Shown: one piece after another, positions 16,680 to 24,653 of the stretch
Layout of the letters: each line of letters opens with the position of its first letter
Position numbering within the stretch: position 1 is the first letter of the stretch
Origin: an uncultured Roseburia sp.
Lineage (GTDB): Bacteria > Bacillota > Clostridia > Lachnospirales > Lachnospiraceae
Length of the DNA stretch: 45,881 nucleotides
Assembly (NCBI GenBank): GCA_910587865.1
Contig: CAJUNX010000032.1
Location: 1-45,881 of the forward strand
Direction: 5' to 3'
The notes under the pieces: generated by a model
The model's database searches: none
What the model was told of the DNA's origin: nothing
The model's input: the letters and a program-made list of their open reading frames with translations, nothing else
Translations under genes and position numbers: made by a program

Positions 16680-18224
16680 TTATTCATCTATAATCTGATA
16701 ATTATTTTCCTCATTCCAGTCGTTCGTGTCTTTCAGCCGCTGCGCCATATCCTTTAAGGATGTCTGCATCTCCTCTAGATACTCGTCCAGCCCGATTTTT
16801 CCCTCGAGATAGAGCTGCCCGAACATCACGCTGTCGTCGGAAAACTGCTGATCGACCGCCGGGCCGTACAGATTCAGCTTCACCGTCCTGCCCTCCGGCG
16901 CCCAGCCGTCCAGGGAATCCGTCACCGGATCCGCCGCCGTGGGCATTAAGTACAGCAGGTCCGCCGTGAGCGCCATCCCTTCCGGCGAGCCCAGAAATCT
17001 CAGGAAATCGACCGCCGCCTCCTGTTTCTCCCCTTCGACATTTGAGGGAATACAGTACACTTCCGTGACATTTGCCCCCATCTCATAGCTCGCCTCACAG
17101 GCATACTCACTGTTCGATTTTGTCAGATGCGGAAATGTAAACACACCGTACTCAAAGTCCGCTCCCATCTGCCTCATATCCTCCACCGTGCTCGGAAAGC
17201 CCAGCATCATCGCGGTCTCCTCCCGTATAAACATCTGCTCCGCCGTCAGATCGTCAATCGCGTTATAGCCCGGCGCCCAGTACTCGCTCCAGTCCTTTAA
17301 GAGCGGAAATACATCCGCAAACGGGGATTTCGTGATATTGATGACATCCAGATCAATTCCCCGCACGATCTCATTCGTCTCGATCGTCCCGCTCCCGTTG
17401 ACATCCAGTTCCGGGAGAAGATCTTCCACCACCTGATATGTCAGCAGACGCTCACACCAGTTGTACAGATTGTCCGCCGGCTTGGAATTCGGGAAGGAAA
17501 ACGGCGCGCAGCCCGCATCCTTTAGCTTTGCGGACGCCTCCATAAATTCGTCCCAGGTCTTTGGCAGCTCCGTGATCCCCGCGTCGGCAAACATATCCTT
17601 GTTGTAAAACAGCTTCACAATGCTCATATAATTGCAGACCGAATAGTAGGACGGCGAAATAGCCTGCATCTGCCCGGTCACCATCGGCGCGTAAAATTCC
17701 TCCCAGGTCGCGGTCTCTGTATACGGATTGGGTGAGCGCAGGATATCGGTCAGATCCATGATCAGTCCCTTATTGTAGTCATCTGTCGCCCAGGACAGCT
17801 TCGAGTGCACTACCTCAGGCGCCGTACCCCCGGTCAGCTGCATCGTGAGCCATGTCCTGTGGTTTTCCCAGTCCACCGGCACCAGTTCTATCTCAACATC
17901 CGGCTGATGCACGTTATACGCGGCGATAATCTGATCCCACGCCGCTTTTTTGTCGTCCGTGGAAGTCTCGTTTGTCGCAAAACGAATGCTGACCTTTCCC
18001 TCCGGTTTCCAGGCTCCGCCCGCCGTATCATCCGCGGCAGCGCCGCCCTGTCCGCTCTCCGTCGGGGCGGCCGCTCCCGCGTCAGCGTTTCCGGACGCCG
18101 CACCGCCCTCCCCAGCCGTCGCCGGATCCTTCGCCCCGCAGCCCGAGAGCAGAAGCGCCGACAGCAGCAGACAGCTCACCGCCTTCTTTCCCGTTCGTTT
18201 TGTCCACAGATTCTTTCTTTTCAT
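16680..18224 (-). CDS. ABC-transporter sugar-binding lipoprotein (CUT1 type)
   Basis: A solute-binding protein of 514 residues. A signal peptide with lipobox L-L-L-S-G-C (Cys about 29) anchors it to the outer face of the membrane. A low-complexity Gly/Ala/Glu linker (about 30-70) precedes a family-1 extracellular solute-binding domain ('VSIRFATNETSTDDKKAAWDQI', 'PEVVHSKLSWATDDYNKG', 'LFYNKDMFADAGITELPKTWDEFMEA', 'AAVDFLRFLGSPEG'). It follows two permeases and precedes two sulfatases in one operon, so the ligand is probably a sulfated or host-derived oligosaccharide. No ATPase gene is present; a shared MsmX-like ATPase elsewhere is expected. Confidence 0.9.
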   Translation of the reverse strand: MKRKNLWTKRTGKKAVSCLLLSALLLSGCGAKDPATAGEGGAASGNADAGAAAPTESGQGGAAADDTAGGAWKPEGKVSIRFATNETSTDDKKAAWDQIIAAYNVHQPDVEIELVPVDWENHRTWLTMQLTGGTAPEVVHSKLSWATDDYNKGLIMDLTDILRSPNPYTETATWEEFYAPMVTGQMQAISPSYYSVCNYMSIVKLFYNKDMFADAGITELPKTWDEFMEASAKLKDAGCAPFSFPNSKPADNLYNWCERLLTYQVVEDLLPELDVNGSGTIETNEIVRGIDLDVINITKSPFADVFPLLKDWSEYWAPGYNAIDDLTAEQMFIREETAMMLGFPSTVEDMRQMGADFEYGVFTFPHLTKSNSEYACEASYEMGANVTEVYCIPSNVEGEKQEAAVDFLRFLGSPEGMALTADLLYLMPTAADPVTDSLDGWAPEGRTVKLNLYGPAVDQQFSDDSVMFGQLYLEGKIGLDEYLEEMQTSLKDMAQRLKDTNDWNEENNYQIIDE

Positions 18225-18247
18225 CCCACATGTCCCCCTTTTCTTTT

Positions 18248-19060
18248 TTATGCCTTCACCGCGCCAGCCGTAATTCCCTGGATAAACGGCTTCGTCGCCA
18301 CTGCAAACAACAGTATCATCGGTATGGAAGCTATCACATACCCCGCCAGTACCGGCCCCATCCCCTCTTTTGCATTTTCCGAGATAAACGAAAGCTCCAG
18401 AATCACCGGCATCAGTTTCCGATTGCTCACCGACACCAGCGGCCAGATGTAATTATTCCAGGCCCGAAGCCCCACCATGATCGCCACTGTCCCGAACATG
18501 GCTTTTGACAACGGAACTACAATATTCGTAAATATTTTCACATCCCCGGCGCCTTCCACCTTCGCGGCCTCAAACAGCTCCCCCGGAATCCCCTCAAACT
18601 GTGTCCGGAAAAACATCACCGGCATCACTGCAGAGGTCGCGATCACCGGCAGGATCAGTCCTGCCCTTGTGCCCAGAATCCCCATGCGCTTTACCAGCAT
18701 AAACTGCGGAATCAGCGTCACAAATCCGGGAATCATGAGAAACATGATGACGCCGAAATAACAGATCGTCTTTCCGGGAAATGAAAATCTGGCAAACGCA
18801 TACCCCGCAAGCGATGAGATCACCATGGTCACAACCAGAATCACCGTCGTGTAAAAAACGGAATTGAGCATTCCCCGCCAGATCTCCCGAAATGCCGTCA
18901 GATAATTGTCAAAATGCATCGGCAGGTCAAAAAACCAGATACTCTCGATAATCTGAAGATTGTGTTTCAGCGAGTTTACAATCGTCAGATAAAACGGAAA
19001 GATGGTCAGCACCCCGAGAATACCGAGCACCGTGATCAGCCCCGTCTGTCGTTTCTTCAT
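18248..19060 (-). CDS. Sugar ABC transporter permease (MalG-like)
   Basis: A 270-residue inner-membrane permease with six predicted membrane segments. The cytoplasmic EAA loop reads 'ELFEAAKVEGAGDVKIFTNIVVP', the contact site for the ATPase. It ends with 'FIQGITAGAVKA', the usual C-terminus of MalG-type CUT1 permeases. It lies 37 bases after the other permease and 23 bases before the binding-protein gene. Confidence 0.92.
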   Translation of the reverse strand: MKKRQTGLITVLGILGVLTIFPFYLTIVNSLKHNLQIIESIWFFDLPMHFDNYLTAFREIWRGMLNSVFYTTVILVVTMVISSLAGYAFARFSFPGKTICYFGVIMFLMIPGFVTLIPQFMLVKRMGILGTRAGLILPVIATSAVMPVMFFRTQFEGIPGELFEAAKVEGAGDVKIFTNIVVPLSKAMFGTVAIMVGLRAWNNYIWPLVSVSNRKLMPVILELSFISENAKEGMGPVLAGYVIASIPMILLFAVATKPFIQGITAGAVKA

Positions 19061-19097
19061 ACGCTCCTCCTTATTTACCGTCTGCGCACCGCAGACG

Positions 19098-20000
19098 TCA
19101 CTCCTCCGTGTTTACGTATTTGTAATTGATCACCGTAAAAAACAATACGATCAGAAACAGCACCACGCCGATCGCGGAGGCGTATCCCATCCGGTTATAG
19201 GTGAACGCCTGCTTGTACATATACAGCGCCGGCACGATCGTGCTCCTTCCCGGCCCGCCGTCCGTGAGCACCAGCACGTTTTCAAACAGCTGCATGGAAT
19301 CAATGATGGCCAGCATCAGAAACATCTTAAGCTGCGGCTTTAACATCGGAAGCCAGATGTAGCGCACTTTCTGCAGCGGCCGGATCCCGTCGAGCGTCGC
19401 AGACTCCATGATCTCGATCGAAATATTTAAAAGCCCCCCAAGGTACACGAGAAACTGCAGCCCGAACGCTCCGACAAACGGAAATCCGATCAGAATGATC
19501 GCCGCAAGCGCCGTCCCGGATTCGCCCAGCCAGGAATGCGTAAGTCCCTCCAGCCCGGCGGCACGCAGAAACTGATTGATCGCTCCGGTGTCATATGCGT
19601 ATATCCATTTCCACATCAGATAAACGACAAGCGACGGCACTACCATCGGAACGATATAGAGCACCTTGAAAAAGTCCGAGATCCGCTGGTTCTTACAGGA
19701 ATAGACCAGCATGGCCGCCCCCAGCGGGAAGGTCAGCGCAATCACCACATTGCACAGCGTCATGATCGTGATGTTGACCATCGACTGCCCGAACGCACTG
19801 TCCGAACACAGCCGGATAAAATTGTCGAACCCCACGAATTCATTGACATTTGCCCCGTTCCAGTTAAAAAATGATTCCGCGACCGCGGTAAAAAACGTGG
19901 CGTATTTAAACACAAACAGGAACAGAAATACCGGGAGCAAAAACAGATAGGCATTCCGATTCTCCCAGATCCGCCTGCCCAGTGATTTTTTCTTATTCAT
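19098..20000 (-). CDS. Sugar ABC transporter permease (MalF/UgpA-like)
   Basis: A 300-residue permease with six predicted membrane segments. The EAA loop reads 'EIMESATLDGIRPLQKVRYIWLP', and 'LTDGGPGRST' is typical of MalF/UgpA-type subunits. The ATG at 20000 is preceded by GGAGAGGGGGA. It is the first transport gene after the sensor kinase, with a 96-base gap that could hold an internal processing or promoter site; nothing clear is seen there. Confidence 0.92.
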   Translation of the reverse strand: MNKKKSLGRRIWENRNAYLFLLPVFLFLFVFKYATFFTAVAESFFNWNGANVNEFVGFDNFIRLCSDSAFGQSMVNITIMTLCNVVIALTFPLGAAMLVYSCKNQRISDFFKVLYIVPMVVPSLVVYLMWKWIYAYDTGAINQFLRAAGLEGLTHSWLGESGTALAAIILIGFPFVGAFGLQFLVYLGGLLNISIEIMESATLDGIRPLQKVRYIWLPMLKPQLKMFLMLAIIDSMQLFENVLVLTDGGPGRSTIVPALYMYKQAFTYNRMGYASAIGVVLFLIVLFFTVINYKYVNTEE

Positions 20001-20096
20001 GCCGCATCCCCCTCTCCGTTTCCCCTTTCCATCGGGGATCCTGCTTCTGTACCCAGATTATACCGTGCACACAGGCGGGTCACAATGCCGCGGATT

Positions 20097-21908
20097 TCAT
20101 GAAACAGGTGCACTATTTTTATCCGTTTCCACCGGCAGTTCAAACGTGACACAGGTATAGCTTCCGGCGCGGCTGTCCATCTTAAGCCCTGCATCTGGTC
20201 CGTAGTGGAGCTTCAGCCGGTCGTTCACGTTCCGAAGCCCGATGTGTTTCCCCTTTTCCCAAAGCTGCTGCGGCCGGTTCATCGTCTCTAAGAGCCGGGC
20301 CAGCTGCTCCTCTTCGATCCCGATCCCGTCGTCCTGCACCGATATCTTAAGGCGGTCCCCCTGCCGCGTGATGGCGATCCGGATCCCGACCGCCCGGCCA
20401 GCCTCCTCCACGTTATAGCGGATCGCATTTTCGATCAACGGCTGCAAAACAAACGGGATGATCCGAAGTTTTTTTGTCGCCTCCTCCACCTCGCAGCTCA
20501 TCCGGATCTTTTTCCCGAACCGCACACGCTGTATCTCCATATAGTTCTGCACATGCTCTAATTCTTCCCTCACCAGTGCAAGCGTCCCGGCGCTGCGGAT
20601 GCTGTAGCGGAACATCCGCGCAAGCGCTTTGGAGATCACGCTGATCTCCTCCACCTCGTTTACCATGGCGATGCAGTTCACGGATTCCAGGGTGTTGTAC
20701 AGAAAATGCGGATTGATCTGGAGCTGAAGCGATTCGATCTGCGCGTCCTTTTCCTTGATCCGGATCAGGTAATTATCCCGGATCAGCCCGCGAAGGCGCG
20801 AGACCATATGATTAAAATTCTCCGTCATCTGTCTGGTCTCATCATCCGAGGACGGCTCCACCGATACGTCAAGATCCCCCGTTTCCACCTGCCGCATCGC
20901 ATCGGAAAGCTTTCTGACCGGGTCTAAGACACGTTTCGCATATACCGCCATGATGACGGCTGTCATGACAAAAACCACGCTTCCGAGCAGCAGTATCTTC
21001 CCCCTCATCTTTTCCGCCTCCGCTATAACGATATCTGTAGGATTAATATTAATCAGGTACCAGCCTGTTTTTGAAAACATGCGCCAGGTAACGATGTGTT
21101 CTCTCCCTTCAAACCGCTGTTCCAGCGAGCCCTCCGCTTTTCCCGCATATCCTTCCACCAGCAACGCGGGCAGCCTCTCCCCGATCCCCGACAGATCGCT
21201 GCTGTAGAGAATCGTCCCGTCCGCATCCGTAAAATAAACCATGGATTCCTCCCCCAGAAGCAGCGGTCCGATCATTTTTGTCAGCTCGCCGAGCTCAATG
21301 TCCATCATCAGCACGCCGATCAGCGAATTGTCATGTCTGCTGTTGACACTGCGGGCAACGGAGATGTAATACGCTGTCTTCTCATTTTCCGGATAGCGGA
21401 CGGGCTGATGGTAGTCCTGCCTGTGCGTGTCCGCAACGATCGTCCTCCCACCTGCTTTCACCGCCTCGTCATACCAGTCGTATTCCGTCAGGTCACAGTT
21501 CCTGTCCAGAATCCCGTTCCCCTTGTGCAGGGTCTCGCCGTCCGGATAGATAAAATAGATATCCTGGATCTGTCGGTCATAATCCAGCGAAACCAGCCTT
21601 CTGTAATAGAAATTCTGAAAATTCCGAAGCCTGCGCATCGCCGTGATATCCGTCTCCGCATTTGTCCGGGTCAGGAGCATCTGAAGATCATTTTCATAAG
21701 TGAACGCCGACACCAGCTCCAGCATGTTCAGATAATCGTCAATTTTTTCCGAGATCAGGCTCAGATTCTTCTGATTGTTCTGGATCTCGTTGGATTTTAA
21801 AATCCCGACATTGATCTGATACGTATATCCCATAAGAATCACAAAGGCCGCCGCTACGATACAAAGCGTCGACCCTGTCATTTTCCAAAACAGACTTTTC
21901 CGTCTCAC
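20097..21908 (-). CDS. Sensor histidine kinase of the YesM type
   Basis: A membrane histidine kinase of about 603 residues. The GTG at 21908 is chosen because it overlaps the regulator's stop (GTGA) and follows a GGAGGGAGAGGG ribosome site; the open frame to 21962 lies inside the regulator gene. Order: membrane helix (about 10-32), a large extracellular dCache-like sensor domain, second helix ('ILLLGSVVFVMTAVIMAVYA'), HAMP, then a His_kinase domain with the phosphorylated His in 'LQINPHFLYNTLESVN', N-box 'PLIENAIRYNVE' and G-box 'VQDDGIGI'. Such kinases sense extracellular sugars or their transporters. The next genes suggest induction of the ABC-sulfatase operon. Confidence 0.93.
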   Translation of the reverse strand: MRRKSLFWKMTGSTLCIVAAAFVILMGYTYQINVGILKSNEIQNNQKNLSLISEKIDDYLNMLELVSAFTYENDLQMLLTRTNAETDITAMRRLRNFQNFYYRRLVSLDYDRQIQDIYFIYPDGETLHKGNGILDRNCDLTEYDWYDEAVKAGGRTIVADTHRQDYHQPVRYPENEKTAYYISVARSVNSRHDNSLIGVLMMDIELGELTKMIGPLLLGEESMVYFTDADGTILYSSDLSGIGERLPALLVEGYAGKAEGSLEQRFEGREHIVTWRMFSKTGWYLININPTDIVIAEAEKMRGKILLLGSVVFVMTAVIMAVYAKRVLDPVRKLSDAMRQVETGDLDVSVEPSSDDETRQMTENFNHMVSRLRGLIRDNYLIRIKEKDAQIESLQLQINPHFLYNTLESVNCIAMVNEVEEISVISKALARMFRYSIRSAGTLALVREELEHVQNYMEIQRVRFGKKIRMSCEVEEATKKLRIIPFVLQPLIENAIRYNVEEAGRAVGIRIAITRQGDRLKISVQDDGIGIEEEQLARLLETMNRPQQLWEKGKHIGLRNVNDRLKLHYGPDAGLKMDSRAGSYTCVTFELPVETDKNSAPVS

Positions 21909-23431
21909 GTTTCCCTCTCCCTCCTGCACCCCTCCCGGTATTCCGACGGCGTCTTTCCCCATACCTTCCGGAAAAGCCGCGAAAAATGACGCACGTTTTC
22001 ATAGCCGGTAAGTTCGGCCGTCTCCGCGATCCCCAGCTCTGTCTCACGCAGGATCTCCGCCGCCCGATCCATCCGTCTGCGGATCACATAGTCGACAAAG
22101 CCGTACCCGGTCAGCCGCTTAAACGATGTGCTTAAATAGCTGGGGTTCACGTACACCATCTCCGCCATCTCTGTCAGCGACAGGCTCTGCGTATAATGCG
22201 CATCGATATACTCCCGTACCTTCTCCACCGCGATCTGAATATTCTTTGCCCTGCTGCTTTTCACATCCGCGCACATCTGCACAAGAAGCCCCTCAAACCA
22301 GTCGAACGCGTCCTGCATGTCCCGGTGCAGAAAATGGCGGTTCATCGCCAGTCTGCACGCTTCGTAATACCGCCCCGTCCCGATGCCGTTTTTCTGCAGC
22401 GCGCGGATCAGTTCCATACAGATATAGAAGATATCATCCCAGATCTCCTGCATCCCCATATTTCCCATCGCGTAAAATTCCTGCCGCAGCAGCGAAAGCT
22501 CCTGCCGCAGTTTCTGCCCGTCCGCAGTCTCCACCGCAAATTTTACCGCTTCGATCCGCACCCCTGAGGGCAGCCGCAGATCCTTATTTTCCTCTCCGGT
22601 AAACACACAGATCCCGTTTCCCGATGAGATATCCCGGTGCGCATACGCCTGCCACGCCTGATGATAGGATACCGGAATTCCGGCAAATCCCGTGACCGTT
22701 CCGCCGAGCGCCCAGCTTCCCCTGCTGCCCGTCCTCTCTTTTAAGACATGAGCCAGCCGCCGCGCCCTCTCCTGAAACTGTCTTTTGTTCCTGGAAGAAA
22801 AAATGATCACCCACTCCTCCTTTCCCTTCCGGAACAGCTTTGCCTCCATCATCCGGTCTTCCCTTTCCCCTAAAATGGTCTTCAGTCCCTCCTCGCACTC
22901 CTTTGGCTCCTTCCCCGGGATCAGCAGCACACAATGATTACAATTGTCGGTTTTTTGTGTTCTCAGTGACAGGGACGCATCGCTGACACGCTCGTCCAGC
23001 ACATCCATAAGAAAAGACGCCTTCCCGTAATCCGCATCCTTCCGGTTCTTCTGCTCCCTGGTCAGCGCCTCCACTGTCTGTTTCAACACATGGTTTAATT
23101 CTTCTTTTTCCACCGGCTTTAAGATATAGCTGACTGCCTCCAGCTCGATCGCCTGGCGCGCATATTCAAATTCGCGGTAACCACTGATAAATATCGCTTT
23201 TACCGGGCAGACTTTCTGAACCTCCCGCACAAGCGCCAGCCCGTCGAGCCGCGGAATCCGGATGTCGGAGACGATGATCTGCGGCCGTATCCTTAAAATC
23301 TCCTCCCTGGCCGTAAGACCGTCCTCCGCCTCGCCGGAAAGCGCAAGCCCCAGCTCCTCCCACCGGATCATCTTTTTGATCCCTTTGCGGATCCACTCTT
23401 CATCCTCCACAAGATATACGCTGACTGGCAT
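21905..23431 (-). CDS. Response regulator with AraC-type DNA-binding domain (YesN type)
   Basis: A 508-residue cytoplasmic regulator. The receiver domain (about 1-120) has acidic residues 'VEDEEW', phospho-acceptor Asp in 'IIVSDIRIPRLDG' and Lys in 'ILKPVEKEE'. A central variable region follows, then two AraC-type helix-turn-helix motifs at the C-terminus ('SLTEMAEMVYVNPSYLSTSFKR' and 'IAETAELTGYENVRHFSRLFRK'). The start at 23431 (MPVSVYLV) has AGGTGAT upstream and gives the canonical receiver start; the open frame to 23527 is leader DNA. It is the first gene of the operon and should activate it when phosphorylated by its partner kinase. Confidence 0.93.
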   Translation of the reverse strand: MPVSVYLVEDEEWIRKGIKKMIRWEELGLALSGEAEDGLTAREEILRIRPQIIVSDIRIPRLDGLALVREVQKVCPVKAIFISGYREFEYARQAIELEAVSYILKPVEKEELNHVLKQTVEALTREQKNRKDADYGKASFLMDVLDERVSDASLSLRTQKTDNCNHCVLLIPGKEPKECEEGLKTILGEREDRMMEAKLFRKGKEEWVIIFSSRNKRQFQERARRLAHVLKERTGSRGSWALGGTVTGFAGIPVSYHQAWQAYAHRDISSGNGICVFTGEENKDLRLPSGVRIEAVKFAVETADGQKLRQELSLLRQEFYAMGNMGMQEIWDDIFYICMELIRALQKNGIGTGRYYEACRLAMNRHFLHRDMQDAFDWFEGLLVQMCADVKSSRAKNIQIAVEKVREYIDAHYTQSLSLTEMAEMVYVNPSYLSTSFKRLTGYGFVDYVIRRRMDRAAEILRETELGIAETAELTGYENVRHFSRLFRKVWGKTPSEYREGCRRERET

Positions 23432-23461
23432 AAGGATCACCTGCTTTTCCGTTTTTCTTAG

Positions 23462-23470
23462 ACTATAGCA
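23462..23470 (-). promoter_or_regulatory. Candidate extended -10 promoter of the regulator-ABC-sulfatase operon
   Basis: On the minus strand TGCTATAGT (extended -10, TGn plus TATAGT) lies about 30 bases before the regulator start. No good -35 is seen at 16-18 bases, which would fit a promoter that needs an activator. Confidence 0.4.
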
Positions 23471-23471
23471 T

Positions 23472-23815
23472 ACGGACGTGCAAAGAGATATGACATATTT
23501 TTTCCAAAACGGTGCCGGATCTTTCAAAGACAGTATAGGACGGTGCGGCCGATCAATGTTTCCGCTCTATCAGGGATTCGTATGAAAAATCTCGATGCAC
23601 TTAGAACATCATATGAAAATAGATTGTAGCAGATTATTTTTCGTGTAGCATGTTTATTTACATATGTAGTCAGAAAACCGTTAAAACCAAACACCATCAC
23701 ACTTCCCGGGCCGGCTTATCATAATGAAAAAGACTGGGAAAACCGGCCCGTTTTATCATTTTAAACTGTGATAACCTTTCCTCATCATTATCACCACAGC
23801 AGATGACAGATCCTT
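23472..23815. other. Non-coding gap between the regulator operon and spoVT
   Basis: No gene is seen. A GGGCCGG...CCGGCCC stem at 23708-23749 followed by GTTTTATC reads as a terminator on the plus strand, although no plus-strand gene precedes it. A weaker stem at about 23766-23799 (CTGTG...CACAG) lies directly after the spoVT stop and may end that gene. Confidence 0.4.
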
Positions 23816-24364
23816 TCACTGCTCCATCTGTCTGCCCAGAAAACCCGCGGCAGCAGCCACCAGCTTGCTCTCCGTCTCTCCCATCTTCTCCTTCTCATCC
23901 CGGGAGCATAAGATCACCGCTCCGATGGCGTCTCCCTCACAGATGATCGTGCTGACCGCCTGCTGGCTGAAATCACCCGAATCATCCAGCGTCACACGGA
24001 TGAAAGAACCGTCCTCCTTCGTCGCGAGAAAATTCTTCCGTGCCCCGATCGCCTCCTCCAACTGTCCGCTGATCGGCTTTCCCTCAAAATCCCGTTTCCC
24101 GCCGCCGGAGGCCGCCACGACGCGGTCACAGTCTGTGATTAAGACAAGATGCCCCGTCGTCTGTGCCAGGCTCTCCGAATACTCCCCGGCAAACTGGCCG
24201 AGCTCCCCGATCGGGGAATACTTTTTTAAAATAATCTCTCCCTCGCGGTCGGTAAAGATTTCCAGCGGATCCCCCTCGCGGATCCGTAAGGTTCTCCGGA
24301 TCTCCTTTGGCACTACAATTCTGCCAAGATCGTCTATTCTGCGAACAATTCCTGTTGCTTTCAT
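23816..24364 (-). CDS. spoVT: Stage V sporulation protein T, AbrB-family regulator
   Basis: A 182-residue forespore transcription regulator. The N-terminal AbrB swapped-hairpin DNA-binding domain (1-52) reads 'MKATGIVRRIDDLGRIVVP' and 'LRIREGDPLEIFTD'. The remainder is a GAF-like domain ending 'KLVAAAAGFLGRQMEQ'. The start at 24364 is fixed by GGAGG upstream and by the invariant MKATGIVRRID opening; the open frame to 24442 is leader. In Bacillus subtilis SpoVT is made under sigma-G and tunes late forespore genes and germination. Its presence is good evidence that the organism forms spores. It has no evident link to the sugar genes on either side. Confidence 0.95.
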   Translation of the reverse strand: MKATGIVRRIDDLGRIVVPKEIRRTLRIREGDPLEIFTDREGEIILKKYSPIGELGQFAGEYSESLAQTTGHLVLITDCDRVVAASGGGKRDFEGKPISGQLEEAIGARKNFLATKEDGSFIRVTLDDSGDFSQQAVSTIICEGDAIGAVILCSRDEKEKMGETESKLVAAAAGFLGRQMEQ

Positions 24365-24464
24365 AAATAAAAAACCTCCGTTTATCCTCTGATTCCACCG
24401 CACCTGCCGCTCTGATGTCATAACCCGGTGTGTAAAACCCACGGCAGTCTGTGCGGTACAATCC

Positions 24465-24493
24465 TAGTATCTGTAAACGAAGGTATTTTATAC
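24465..24493 (-). promoter_or_regulatory. Candidate sigma-G/sigma-F promoter of spoVT
   Basis: On the minus strand GTATA, 17 bases, then GATACTA approximates the forespore sigma consensus (gYATR - 17/18 - cATnnTA). It lies about 100 bases before the spoVT start, which fits the known sigma-G dependence of spoVT in Bacillus. Confidence 0.45.
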
Positions 24494-24653
24494 CTTGATC
24501 AACTATAATGAAATACTTTCATCTCACTACTGAAGTCTGCACCGTAACGCTTTCAATGTTTCCCTGCTCTCTCTCAGTCCTTATACCGGTAAAACAGTCA
24601 CAGCTTCCTCCTCTGAATCTCCCGCAAAAACGGTCAGGCATTTTTTACGGATT

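Noticed and set aside
15685..16698. 337-codon plus-strand open frame opposite the second sulfatase
   Set aside because: Lies wholly antisense to a gene with clear catalytic motifs, and its product is Arg/His-rich without domains, as expected for a shadow.
23659..23668. TACATATGTA, a further match to the BlaI/MecI dyad core
   Set aside because: Only a 10-base core with no TTACAnnYGTAAGAT extension, over 200 bases from the regulator start and without a nearby promoter. A chance palindrome is as likely.
23708..23758. GGGCCGG/CCGGCCC hairpin with a T-run on the plus strand
   Set aside because: Looks like a terminator, but no plus-strand gene precedes it; kept only as a note in the gap entry.
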